Below are positions 44,105 through 55,799 of a stretch of DNA of 64,000 nt, one piece after another (within the stretch, counting starts at the first letter, position 1; each line of letters begins with the position of its first letter). Both the position numbers and the translations under genes were made by a program. This DNA is from Lotus japonicus (Eukaryota > Streptophyta > Magnoliopsida > Fabales > Fabaceae), in the NCBI RefSeq assembly GCF_012489685.1, contig NC_080044.1:59387507-59451506 (forward strand). Reading direction: 5' to 3'. Below the pieces are notes generated by a model. The model did no database searches, had not been told where the DNA came from, and saw nothing but the letters and a program-made list of their open reading frames with translations.

Positions 44105-46605
44105 GTCAACACCTCAATCTGAGCCCGAATCTTCTTGCGGGGATGTAGCTCTGATTTACTCCGCACCAATGTCTGCATTTTTGGACTTCAAAAGGGACCA
44201 ATGGAATCAGTTGGAATTGCTAAGGTTAAAAGTGTCATCTCTATCTAACGATGTGGTCCACATGTCTGGGCGCGTAAAAGTAATATAACCGTATTATTTA
44301 ATATATTTATTACTTAGGTCTTTCCATTTACTAATTTCCAAATGGATTCTTTTTCAATCAGGAAATTGTTGATGGAGTAGAAAAACTCTCAACACGGTTC
44401 GCTAGGTTAGAGGCAAAGATTGAAGCCACGTGCAAGAATTTTGATGGTATGATGACTTCAGTGTCCAGACAGCGAAGTGCTCCTATATCTGGCAACCCTT
44501 CGTCATCTACCTCTCCAGGGTCTACGGCTACTCCGTGTGCGAGACCACCCAGACCACATTCGAAAGTTTCTCATGCAGCTATTATGCATAATAAGCGACT
44601 TAGAGGTTACTACGGTAGTTCTCCCCTTGCACCCATAGGTGCCACTCAAATGTTTGGCCGCTATGACTCTTTTAGGACAACTCAACCTTCAGACGATGGC
44701 GCCGCCGTGGACAGTACTCCCCGAACTAGCCCCACACCCAAAAAGAGTTGCATTGAAATTGTTACTCCCACCAAGACGGTCGGTGTACCTATTGGTCTGG
44801 GAATAAAGATGAAAATAATTCGCACAGACCACCCCATAGCTTTGACGAATAAAATGAATAGCTTCCCGCACAGTGTGACAACTTCAACCCTGTCCAACAC
44901 AGAATCTATATCAACGGGTAGGCCAACAACCGGTCCACCAAAAGTTCCATCAAATCATGGTGGTGTCCAAATGCGTGCTGGGAAAAAAACATTACAACTA
45001 AGGGAAAACGAAGAGGCGCTCCAATGTGGACCACTATCTGTGGTTGTTATGCCAAATGTGAGTGCAGCATCGCTATCCCATTTTTCCTGATATTATCCAG
45101 AATATTGTGCAAATGTTTGACGTTCATTGTTCGTTTTCAGTCAATCAAATATAAATTTAGACCTACAAGTGATCTGGGTGTCTTGATCGCAGATGCACCC
45201 TTTGTTGCTTACCTTTTTCACACCAATCTAACTGATAGGTAAGTTTGTAATACACAATAGATGTAGTTTTTATATTGTTGGTGACGTAAATGTTGTACCA
45301 CCGAATCACCTGACATTTTTCACCGACTTCCGCAGCGAGGAGCTCTTGAGGATGAGAAATCTTGTTGCCACCCGAAAAGATTTTGAATTTTTTATCCCGT
45401 TCAGCAGAATTTCTTCCAATGTACGTCTTGTTGTTACGTGTCTCATTAGATTTTTCGTATTGTTGTTAAAATTATATGTGTATTTATTGTTGTCTCTGTT
45501 ACAGGTAATTGAATGGAGTGCTACAAAGCCAACACTTAATCAACAACTAGCCTCGGAACAAACCATTTGGTCATTGCCACCGTCGTTTGCAGTTTAGTCT
45601 CTGTCTCGACTATTTGATATCACATATATAGTACTATGGTCGGCAAATTTTTATTTTAAAATTTCATTTGTTTTTCAAACAGATAGACGTAAACGAAAGC
45701 ATGACAATCTCAAACCTGAAGGACAAATACAAATTTTGGATGCCTACTACCCCCTCTATCAAATATGTTAGATGCAAAAACTTAATTAACATCTTTACAA
45801 AAGTCCTTTCTAATGTGTTAAAAGTTGATGCTTAGTTTTGCTTCCTGCTGTAGATATACATTTCAATAGAGGAACGGTCGACGGATCACTGGTACTTAAT
45901 GATTGTATCCGTTACTGATCGAGTCATTCACCATTTCGATTCAAATCTTCAAAAGCACAAGATAGAGCCCAGGAATGAGATGATGAGGAACTTGGTATTC
46001 TTTACGACTATTTCAGTGAAAATTTACCCAATAACGTCTGAATTTACATCTTGTTTGCACTTTGCAGTGTTTGGTCGTTGGCCAACTTCTTCCCACGTAG
46101 GATTCTGCAGTCAATTGTTTAGAAAACACATTTAAAAAGGACGATTGGAAAGTAATTTGTGGTAGTCCGATTCCCCCATCCGGAGAATTTTTTTTTTTGA
46201 CTTGTTTTGTTTGCCTGACCTTCTCAGTGTTCATCATCTAATTATCGTTTGAATTTATGCTCATATTTCCAGTTATGACTCCGCGCTTCGCGTGTTGGAT
46301 TGGATGGGTATGGAACATAACTTTAGATCCAATATCCCTGCCGAGGTTAGCAACATCATACATGATTGGTTGCTTGCCAATCAAAATAGCTATTTTGCTT
46401 TAACTTTTCCTGACCGCTTTGTTTTGCATTAGTAGATTAATGAAAGTGCTATCCGGATGGAAATCGCAATTGAAATGTTTAGGGGTAATCACAACGAGCT
46501 TTGGACTACAAAGATGATAGAAAAAGCTAATATATTCTGGGCGAAACAATCTGCTTTGGACTACAAAGATGATACACAAAGTTAATATATTCTAGGCGAA
46601 ACAAT
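44105..46605 (+). pseudogene. Ulp1-like (C48) cysteine protease-family gene, decayed
   Basis: Multi-exon gene, probably transposon-derived. Exons read by eye: 44105-44279, 44362-45057, 45141-45238, 45336-45420, 45505-45591, 45683-45766, 45854-45994, about 46068-46190, 46273-46345, 46438-46605. The first introns have good GT-AG ends and keep frame. Exon 2 is a Ser/Pro/Thr-rich linker. The protease core shows TDHWYLMIVSV and HHFDS, carrying the catalytic His and Asp of Ulp1-type enzymes, then YDSALRVLDWM where the family has the catalytic Cys of a D-C-G box: here Ser. Breaks: TAG at 46097-46099 in frame, and a ~57-bp tandem duplication at about 46494-46605 that ends the frame. The 5' start was not found, so a first exon may lie before 44105. 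The family normally cuts SUMO-like tags; this copy almost surely does not. Confidence 0.72.
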
Positions 46606-46787
46606 CTGCCCCCTAACTAAATTTCCTTCAACTACAATATTGGTTTGCTGCGTGCATCTCTTGGAAAATGTGGTCATTTTCGTTTTGTAGACAATACTTA
46701 GATTACTTAGACATGGATGTCATACTTAAGTGGTCATTTTCATTTTGTGGGATAGAGAGTATGTAGCATAAAGATACCTGGACATTT

Positions 46788-48007
46788 TGAAGGTATGAAA
46801 AACGGTAGAAAGGGGGGGTTTGAATAACGTTTTCAGAACAAAACTTCCACCTTAAAGATTTTGACAAATCTTTCGAGAACTTAAGTGCTAAAGATAAGAG
46901 ATAGAAAAGCACACAAGGATTTTATCCTGGTTCACTTGATAAATCACTCAAGCTACTCCAGTCCACCCGTTAAGGTGATTTCTTCCTTCTTAGAATGAAG
47001 GCAATCCACTAATCAGGTAAGAGTTACAACTGCACTTGAAACCTACAAGTGACTAACAATTACACTGACTTAGCTCACACTAAGATTCACTCTCTTAGTC
47101 TTCTCTAGGATCCGATCAACCTTGATCTCCTAAAGGAACTAAACAAACTGTTTATCAAAGAATTGTTTACAAGAGATTTGCTTCTAAAAAGCTAATAGTA
47201 AACACAATGAATTTCAGATGAAAGAAGGCTTAGAATATTTTGAATATGTCTTGCGCGTATATGTGTTTCTTTTCTTAGTTTCTTAGCCGCTTCTTTCAAT
47301 CTTCAGCCTCTATATATACTCCAAGGATTAGGGTTGAGCGTTGCATGGGAAATGCTACCGTTGGAGGGCAGTTCTGGAAAATCCAGCTTCTGCTGTGGCT
47401 GAGAACGTTAGGTAGGTCGTCAGGAAGGTACACTTGCTTTTGTACTTGGATAGCGACTTGACCTTTTAACCTAGGAGACTTCTGATCAGGGGAATACTTC
47501 ATATTGGAACTTGTGAAGCCGGTTGATCAGAGTCAGAGGGAAGGCACAGATCCTCTGACCATTGTATCTTCTGATTCTGAACTCAGAGGGAAGAACATGG
47601 CCTTCAGAGTTTCTTGCTTCTGGACTTCAGAGTTTCCACTATTCAGCTTCTGGATCTTCAGAGTCTTCTACACCATCAGAACATCTGAACCTTCAGTGTT
47701 TCTTGGTTATCAGAACTTCTGGATCTTCAGAGCTTCTAGCGACTGAGTCCACATCAGAGTTTGTATAGCTTCAGAACTTCTGAAGCTTTTCCACTGTTCA
47801 TACTGAACATGGTGAATGCGAAAGCGTTGCTTGGGTTACCCTTTATACACAGTGCTTCTGATTTGTGTGAGATTAAGTTGAGGTCAGAGCCTGTAAATAG
47901 CACACTCAGAAAAACACGTTAGAGTACCACAATTGTTCATATCAAAAGGATAACTTGTAATCATCAAAACATAGAGTTGTACTACTAGATCAAAACTTGA
48001 TCTTACA
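46788..48007 (-). repeat. 3' LTR of the Sirevirus
   Basis: 1220 bp. Rich in the words TCAGAG and CTTCAGA, repeated many times between about 47520 and 47790. Two differences from the right-hand LTR. Confidence 0.95.
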
Positions 48008-48008
48008 A

Positions 48009-48560
48009 TCTCCCCCTTTTTGATGATGACAAAACTAAGATTTTTGATGAACAATTCTTAAACATTAAACTGAATTCACTCAGAGTTTAGAGATATAGAA
48101 TAAGACTTATCCTGATGTGAATAGTTTATCTTGCTCATTCTGAATTCAAGTCACTGCTTGATTCTGAGCTTAGCTCCCCCTGAATCTAATACTTGATGAA
48201 AACGTTAGTAAAGTCTAGATTCTGAGCTAAAACATATAAGAGTTCAGAGTGAAAAGCTTATGACATAGATGAAAAACGAATAATCAGAGCGCATAAGTGA
48301 TCAGAGTCAGGGACAAGGTATCAGAGTCTTGGGTATCAGAGTCAACTTAGAATCACTTCAGAAGAAGTGAAATGTATTCCTTGTATTTTCCCAGTGACAC
48401 ATCTATGGTCATGAAGATGGAACTCTTAAAATCTCCAAAAGAAAAATAAGTCACACTAACACATCTTACAAATCAAAAACTGGGTTTACTCCCCCTTTTT
48501 GTCATAAGCAAAAAGCTTGGGGTGTGAAAAACTTAGCTTGAAGTACAAGGTACTCCCCCT
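48009..48560 (-). repeat. Multiple polypurine tracts
   Basis: On the + strand, CTCCCCCT occurs at 48010, 48174, 48489 and 48553, twice as CTCCCCCTTTTTG. On the element strand these are AAGGGGGAG tracts; the one at 48009-48022 abuts the 3' LTR and is the priming polypurine tract. Several such copies upstream of the 3' LTR are, as I recall, a hallmark of Sireviruses. The stretch also holds TCAGAGTC repeats (48290-48345). Confidence 0.8.
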
Positions 48561-48750
48561 TAGAGAAGGTCTAAGTTTAAAAGAAAATGAAAACGATGTA
48601 AGAATCAGAGTTAGGCGAAAATAAATAGAAGAGTTAATGCAAGGGATGAACGTTTACCACCGGTCAAGTGAGTAAATAGAAGGGTCAGTTACCAAGAACT
48701 TAACCTCGAGAAACTGTAATAGCATTAACTTTCAGAGAGAAAGTGAAGCC

Positions 48751-48758
48751 TATAAAAA
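48751..48758 (+). promoter_or_regulatory. TATA box of the antisense ORF
   Basis: CCTATAAAAAGCG, 60 bases before the ATG at 48811 and on the strand opposite to the element. The spacing fits a plant promoter with a short leader. Confidence 0.6.
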
Positions 48759-48810
48759 GCGTTGGAGAGAAAGGTAAGCTTCACACCTCGAATAATTTTC
48801 AGTAAAAAAA

Positions 48811-49203
48811 ATGGCATCATACAACGTAGCACTAGAAGAGCTGAGGAAGAAGGCCTTTGAAGAGGACTTGTTCCTGAACATCAGGCATCCAGAGGGTGAA
48901 ACTACTATCGCGGAGCTGACACGGACACTGCTGGAAGAGGACCTGCGTCCAGAGTTGGAGAGAGACCTGAAGGAATTTCTTGCCTTCGTGGAGGAGGTGC
49001 AAGAACTCAGCCGGCTTGAACTCAAGCTGCTGGAAGAAAAAGAAATCTTGGAAGAGAAGCTCAGGACTTCAGAAGAGATTCTGGAGAAAGATGAGCTAAA
49101 GGTCAGACTCAACAACATCCAGCATGTACTGGAGCGTCTGGAGAAGAATAGGTCAGAGCAGCGCCAGGAGTGCAGAAGAATGAGGAGGGATCCTCCATTC
49201 TAG
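48811..49203 (+). CDS. Antisense ORF of the Sirevirus, charged coiled-coil protein
   Basis: 130 aa, starts MASYNVALEELRKKAFEEDL and ends RRMRRDPPF. Very rich in Glu, Leu, Lys and Arg with heptad-like spacing over residues ~40-115, so most of it should form a coiled coil. No domain recognised. It lies on the strand opposite to gag-pol, between the env-position ORF and the 3' LTR, has a TATA box 60 bp upstream, and is followed by AATAAA at 49250-49255. The complementary frame is also open (48750-49118 reverse) but is low-complexity Ser and less credible. It faces the env-position ORF tail to tail with a 198-bp gap. Antisense ORFs are known from some other plant retrotransposons; I do not know a described equivalent of this one. 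Confidence 0.6.
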   Translation: MASYNVALEELRKKAFEEDLFLNIRHPEGETTIAELTRTLLEEDLRPELERDLKEFLAFVEEVQELSRLELKLLEEKEILEEKLRTSEEILEKDELKVRLNNIQHVLERLEKNRSEQRQECRRMRRDPPF

Positions 49204-49401
49204 ATTTATATGATGTAAAGAAATATGATGTAAACATAGAACAATTATGAATAAAACAAGTTTGGCAAACATATGTGACATAAGTATATAGTTATGCATA
49301 TATAATCACAAACGAACAAAAGAGAATAAATAAATAAAAAGAAACAGAGTTTAAATAAAGCAACGGTAGATAAAAAGAAAGAAAAAGAAGAGATCCTAAA
49401 A

Positions 49402-52251
49402 CTAAGGTTTGTCAGTGCGGCGCAGAAGTTCCATCATCATTTGCTTCATCTCAATCAGCATGGATTCATGAGTGTCAAGACGTTGTTCCATGATGTCGAG
49501 TCTGGATGAGCTTGTCTGAGTAGAGCTGGAAGGAACATTCTGAGCAGCTTGAGGTTCTGGAATGGAAGCAGAAGCAGCAGGAGTAAACACAACTGGTGCA
49601 AGTCGCTCTGCCTCAGCCTCAGCTTCAAGACGCTCTGCCTCAAGTCTGGCTTGTTCAGCCTGAGCTGCTGCTTGACGTGCAGCTTCTTCTGCTTGTTCTT
49701 TCTTTCTCTTGGCTTCTTCAATAGCTTCAAGAAGCTTATTTCTCTGTTCTAGTTCATGAAGAGCCACCCTTCTAGCAAACCTTTGCTTTGCAGCCTCAAT
49801 GCTCTGACTGCCCTCTGCATGCAGGAGCTGCATCATAATCGGAACTTGAGCCACTAGCCAAGTGCTCAGATTGTTCCACTCATCAGCCACATTTTCAGCA
49901 TTCTCACTGAGATCAGTCTGACCGTGCACATTGCGGAGCCTCAAGGAGGCTTCATGATAGAAGATATTGATGCACTCAGAGAGAGATGTGGGTTGAAGGT
50001 GAGTATAGGGAATGATGGAGAGGTTGGGTGCAGGAGAGGCTGGGTGATTGCTGCTATGAGCTTCAGAGGCACCTTGTGGAGAACCAATGTTAATCATGGG
50101 AGCATTGGGTTCAGAGGTTCCAAGGTGAGGGTCTGAAGTTTCAACCAGAGGGTGAGGTGATCTAACCGAGGATTGGTTAGACACTGATTGTTCGGGTTCA
50201 GGGTCTTGTTGAATGGGCTCTTGTTGGTCAGGGACAGGGTGAGCTTGTTGATCTAAGGGGTCTGCCTCTTGGATAGGATTGGCCAAGATAGGTTCATCTG
50301 GGTCAACTAGACGTTCAGGTCTAGGGCCAGGATATCTCCTAGGGCTTGGACAGGTAAGGTAATACTCTTCCAAGGCAGACACCTTCTCTTTTCTAACCTC
50401 CATGAATTTTCTAATTGATTCAGAGGTATTGGAGGGAGGAGAGTCAATAACATTGGTTGGGAAGGATACAGGTGTAAAGGCGGTTGAAGAGTCTGTATCC
50501 GTGGTTCTGACAGCAGGACGTGCTGATGCTCTGGGAGCAGAGTGATCAGACGTTCTGGGTTGTGGTTCTGTTTGGTTGGGCTCGGGTTGGTCATGGATGA
50601 TGGGTTCAGAAGATAATGGGTCGTACGGAATGGTAAGGAGAGAGGTTGGATCTTCTGACCTAGAGGTTGGGTTCTGAAGCAAATTCCAGAGAGGTGCTTC
50701 GGTAGGAGAAGGTTGAAAGAAGGAGGATCGTGGGGAATGTGGTGGAGAGGTGGTTTGTGCGGCTGGCTGGGATTCAGGAATAGGAGTGAGGGGATTTGAG
50801 GAGTGTTGAAGCAAGGCAGAAATAGGAAGTGCATCAAATAAATTCAAATCATCATCAGAAGCAAGTGCAGGCTTACTTGAATGTGCTGATGATCGAGTCA
50901 CTCTGGCAGGAGGTTCAGTCCTTCTGACCACTGCAGCAGCTGGTTCCACCCGAGTAGGCTTCACCACGATTCTGACCTTCTTCTGCTTCTTCTTTGGAGG
51001 ACCATCCTCACTATCACTATCATCACCATCATCAGGCTTGCTCTTCGTCTTCTTGACCAGAGGGACATCAGATTCCTCTGAGGATTCTTCCAGAACCATC
51101 TTCCTCTTGGTTTTCTTCTTGGGAGGAGAAGGAAACTCTGGAGCTGGTGGAAGTCTGCTGACGAAATCATCAAGGTCAATCTCGAATCCTTGAGCCCTGA
51201 GGTCTTCAACATAGCATCTGATGGCGTCAGGATGGTCTGCTTGAGTCCACAGAGGGTAGTCATTCAGAGGCATTCTTCTTCCTCTGATCTCAGAAGATGT
51301 GTCTTCATGAGCAGGAGCAATCTTCTTCTGGACCAAACCCATCTTCTTCAGAGAATTTGCAGTGAAGACATCACTGACAATGGTGCTCAAATCCTCTGTG
51401 CAACCAGCATTGATCAAATCTTGCACCAAGTTGCTTTCAATGAGAAAGTCTGAGAGCAGCCTCCCAAAATGGATATATTTGATTGCAGACTTGATGGAGG
51501 CGGTGGTGCGAGACTTCCGGATGCATTCCTTCAAGTAGGAGAACAGGAAGTAGGGAAGGCAGATCTTCTCCTGATTTTGGATGAAGAACAACATCGCCTT
51601 CTGGTTGAAGTTGATGTAGTCTGGGGAACTGCCCTTCGGTCTCTGGTTTATGCAGTTGAGCAGGATCTTGTGCCAGATCCTTAGTTTGGGATGAAGATCC
51701 ATCACCTTGTAACTCGTCTTGCCCGGTTTGAAGGTGGTGTACAGAGCCTGGTTGACTATGTCCTTGGTGCTGGGTTTCAGCTTCGATTCCGTCAGTTGGA
51801 ACCGATACCCATAAGCAGTTTCTGCTCCTAGCAGATTCACGAATGACTTCTCAGTGATGATGATCTTCCTGCCAAGAATGTGAGAGACCACTTGAGTATC
51901 ATCGCAGTCTGCGTGCTTCCAGAATTCCTTTACCAGTTTCTCATACACCGGTCCTCGAAGTCGATTGAACTAGTTTCCCCAACCTTGAGCTTGGACTTCA
52001 GGACGAAGATCAAACCCATTTGCAGCCAGGTTGTCGAGGTCGAATCTCCATTCTGCCAGGACTTGGAGTTCCTCAGGAGCAAATACGCAGTGAACGGCAC
52101 AGCCCCGTTCTGCAATTGGAACAATCTGCTCTTGAACTTGAACTTGTTCTTGTGCCGGGTTCTCAGAGCCCCTTTGACCCGTTGCCAAACCAACTTCCAT
52201 GTGAGGGAACTGAGGTGCATCTGCAGTAGATCTTCTGGTTTGTTTCACCAT
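49402..52251 (-). pseudogene. Sirevirus env-position ORF, plant transposon-protein family, one internal stop
   Basis: 950 codons from ATG 52251 (MVKQTRRSTADAP) to 49402, interrupted by one TAG at 51970-51972 (codon 94), with the frame unchanged on both sides. Residues about 55-300 follow the family layout: EVQAQGWG, LVKEFWKHAD, HILGRKIIITEKSFVNLLGA, LPYFLFSYLKE. Two basic stretches (KKKTKRK, PPKKKQKK) could be nuclear signals. A long Pro/Ser/Thr-rich part follows, then an Ala/Glu/Gln/Arg coiled coil near residues 865-905 and an LDTHESMLIEMKQMMMELL tail. No signal peptide or transmembrane helix. It sits about 440 bp after pol behind a CT-rich leader, so it may have its own promoter. The bases after the TAG do not match the CARYYA leaky-stop context. 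Confidence 0.78.
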
Positions 52252-52694
52252 TTTGAAGAGGTTGAAGGTTTGAGGTAGAAGATGAAGTTTGAAGGATGAA
52301 GAGAGATCAAGAGAGAAATCAAGAAAGAGGCGGTTTTGAAAAGCAGAGAGTGCGAGAGTGAAAACCGGAAGTGAACGAGAACGTGTGTGTATAGTGGGTT
52401 TTATCAAATAACCGTTGTTGATTCAAAAAGCACTTTAAGATCAACGGTTGAAAATTAAAGATAGATAGTAACAGTAAAATACACAATCACACACAGGAGA
52501 TAAGCATATCTACACGCAATCATAACAGACTGTCACACGGGCACAAGGAATTATGCATCAGAAATTCTGACACACGTGTTGTTGTCTCAGCTTCAGAGTC
52601 AGTACCAGTGGGCACACACACTCTGATTGAGTTACCTTCTGGACTAGACATCTTCTGATCAAGAAGTATCATAGTCAGAGGTTCTGATCCATCT

Positions 52695-55600
52695 TCACTC
52701 TGGACAAAAGTTCATGTTTAGATTTTTCAGAATAAAATTAAATCTATCCTCTGCTAAGGGCTTTGTAAAGATATCTGCCCATTGATGGTCAGTATCAACA
52801 AACTTCAGAAGAAGTACGCCCTTCTGTACATAATCTCTAATAAAGTGATACTTTACCTCAATGTGCTTTGCCCTTGAATGCAAGATAGGATTCTTACTCA
52901 ATGAGATTGCAGCAGTGTTATCACAATAGATTGGGATATTGCTCTCAAGGATCTGATAATCCTCCAGCTGATGTTTCATCCAGAGCATCTGAGTGCTGCA
53001 TATTGCTGCTGAGATATATTCTGCCTCTGCAGTTGATAGTGCAATGGTTGATTGCCTCTTGCTTGCCCATGAGACTAGATTGCTTCCCAGAAATTGACAA
53101 TTTCCAGAAGTACTTTTTCTCTCTGTTCTATCTCCAGCATAATCAGCATCACAATAACCTGAAAGCTTATACTCTGATGTTTTCTTATACATCAAGCCAA
53201 GGTTAGTGGTGCCTTTCAGATACCTTAGGATCCTCTTAACAGCAGTTAAGTGGGTTTCCCTTGGATCTGATTGGAAACGAGCACATAAGTGAACACTAAA
53301 TAATATGTCTGGCCTAGATGCAGTTAAGTATAGAAGTGAACCTATCATTCCACGATAGAGCTTCTGACATACTTTACCACTTTTATCTTCTTTCTCCAAA
53401 ATGCATGTAGGATGCATTGGAGTCTTGGCCACTGTAGATTCCAGCATATTGAACTTCTTCAGGAGTTCTTTAGTGTACTTGCTCTGATGGATATATGTTC
53501 CTTCTGGTGTTTGATCAACTTGTATTCCCAGAAAGTACTTTAATTCTCCCATCATACTCATCTCAAATTCAGCCTGCATCATCTCAGAAAATTCTTTGCA
53601 TAGAGATTGATTAGCAGAACCAAATATAATATCATCAACATAAATTTGCACAATTAAGATATCATCTTTATAAGTCTTGCAAAAAAGAGTTGTATCTACT
53701 TTACCCCTTACAAACTCATTCTCCAGAAGGAATGAGCTAAGTCTCTCATACCATGCTCTGGGAGCTTAATTCAGACCGTAGAGTGATTTCTTCAATTTGA
53801 ACACATGGTCTGGTTTCTTTTCATCTTCAAAACCTGGGGGTTGATGAACATAGACTTCCTCTGAGATATAACCATTTAGGAAGGCACTCTTTACGTCCAT
53901 CTGATGTAGAACTATGTTGTGATTTACTGAGAAGGAGATCAACAGTCTAATTGCCTCCAGTCTTGCTACCGGAGCAAATGTTTCAGTGTAGTCTATTCCT
54001 TCCTGCTGGCTGTAGCCTTGAGCAACTAGCCTTGCCTTGTTTCTGACTACATCTCCTTTCTCATTCAGCTTGTTTCTGAATACCCACTTCGTTCCAATAA
54101 CATGGACACTCTCAGGCTTCTTCACTAAGCTCCAAACATCGTTCTTGGAAAATTGATTCAGTTCTTCTTCCATGGCCAGAATCCAATCCTTGTCCTGAAG
54201 AGCTTCATCTATGGACTTGGGTTCAATTAAGGACACCAATCCTTTCAGACTGAGCAAGGTCTCTTCAGAGGGTCTGAAGGTAGATCTGGTTCTGACTGGT
54301 TCGTCTTTGTTGCCCAGAATCAATTCCTTAGGGTGAGCTGCAGTGATTCTGCTCTTCTTCAGAGTTTGTGAGTTAGAGGGACCAGCTTCTTCCTCTGGTT
54401 CATCTTCCTCTGGCTCAACTTCCTCTGGAGCTTTGCCTTTGTCAGAAACATTAATGCTTAAATCTGCAAACTTTTCAACTAGCTTTGACTGGTCAGAGTC
54501 AAGCTTATCATCAAATCTAACATGAATAGATTCTTCAATAGTCTTAGCATCAGTATTATAAAATCTAAAACCTTTAGATCTATCAGAATAACCAAGTAAT
54601 AGACACTTAGAAGACTTAGCATCAAATTTATGCAATCTATCCTTAGTATTGAGAACATAACAAACACAGCCAAAAGGATGAAAATAAGAAATGTTGGGTT
54701 TTATGTTCTTCCACAATTCATAAGGAGTCTTATTCAGAATTGGTCTCACAGAGATTCTGTTCTGAATGTAACATGCTGTATTTACTGCCTCTGCCCAAAA
54801 GTGCTTAGCCATGCCAGTTTCTTGGAGCATGGTTCTAGCCATCTCCTGAAGAGTTCTGTTCTTCCTCTCAACAACACCATTTTGTTGAGGAGTTCTGGGA
54901 CAAGAGAAATCATGTGCAATTCCATAGGAATCAAACAGACTCTCAAACTTGTCATTCTCAAACTCTCCACCATGGTCACTTCTGACACGCACAATCCGAC
55001 AAGCCTTCTCGTTTTGCACTTGAGCAATGAAGGTAGAGAACACAGCATGAGACTCATCCTTGCGGGTTAGAAACTTTACCCATGTCCAGCGGCTATAGTC
55101 ATCAACGATAACCATCCCATATCTCTTGCCACCTATAGACTCAGTTTTCACTGGTCCAAACAGGTCGATATGCAGAAGTTCTAACGGCCTTGAGGTTGAG
55201 ACAACATTCTTTTCCTTGAAAGGGACTTTTGTGAATTTGCCTTTCTGACATGCTTCACAAAGAGCGTCTGAAGCGAACTTCAGATTGGGTAAGCCCCTGA
55301 CAAGGTTTAGCTTGCTCAGCTGAGAAATCTTTCTCATACTGGCATGCCCTAACCGTCTATGCCATACCCACTGCTCTTCATTAACAGACAGAAGGCACTT
55401 CACATTCTGAGCCTCCAACTCAGATAATCTGATCTTATAAATGTTGTTCTTCCTCTTGCTGTTAAACAGAACAGAGCCATCGATCTGACTTACAGCCCGG
55501 CAGGACTTTTGATTGAATATAACATCATAACCCTTGTCAGCTAATTGACTTATAGACAATAAGTTATGTGTTAAGCCGTCTACCAATAAAACATTATCAA

Positions 55601-55799
55601 TGCATGGACTACTATCTACACAAATAGTACCAGTACCAACAATTTTACCCTTTTCATTTCCTCCGAAGCCAACTTCGCCTCCAGGCTTAAGTTTCAGCTC
55701 TCGGAACATACGCTTTTCTCCCGTCATGTGACGCGAGCATCCACTGTCCAGATACCATGATTGGTGTTTCAGTGGAGCTATCAAGGATATCTGCAACAT
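52695..55799 (-). pseudogene. pol: Sirevirus Pol polyprotein with one nonsense codon
   Basis: One frame from 55799 to 52695. In order: protease WYLDSGCSRHMTG (active site D-S-G, near residue 19); integrase zinc-binding part (HRRLGHASMRK, CEACQKGKF) and core (HIDLFGPV, VRSDHGGEFEND, NGVVERKNRT); RT (TKWVFRNKLNEKGDVVRNKA, MDVKSAFLNG, IYVDDIIFGS with an intact Y-V-D-D); and RNase H (CDADYAGD, STAEAEY, IYCDNTAAI). It ends NLNMNFCPE then TGA. A TAA at 53766-53768 falls within RT, just before APRAWYE, and is the only stop. The frame is +1 relative to gag and overlaps its end. The upstream limit at 55799 is an ATG but not necessarily a true start. Confidence 0.9.

Noticed and set aside
44503..44900. 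Reverse ORFs within the Ulp1-like linker exon
   Set aside because: They overlap the + strand exon, which has consistent splice sites and continues into protease-family motifs.
48750..49118. Reverse-strand Ser-rich ORF opposite the antisense ORF
   Set aside because: Low-complexity Ser/Leu composition is the expected shadow of a Glu/Lys-rich frame; the + strand frame has the TATA box and poly(A) signal.
51967..51972. SIRE1-type leaky stop (TAG with CARYYA) in the env-position ORF
   Set aside because: The bases after TAG are TTCAAT, which does not fit CARYYA, and the stop is not at the pol/env boundary.
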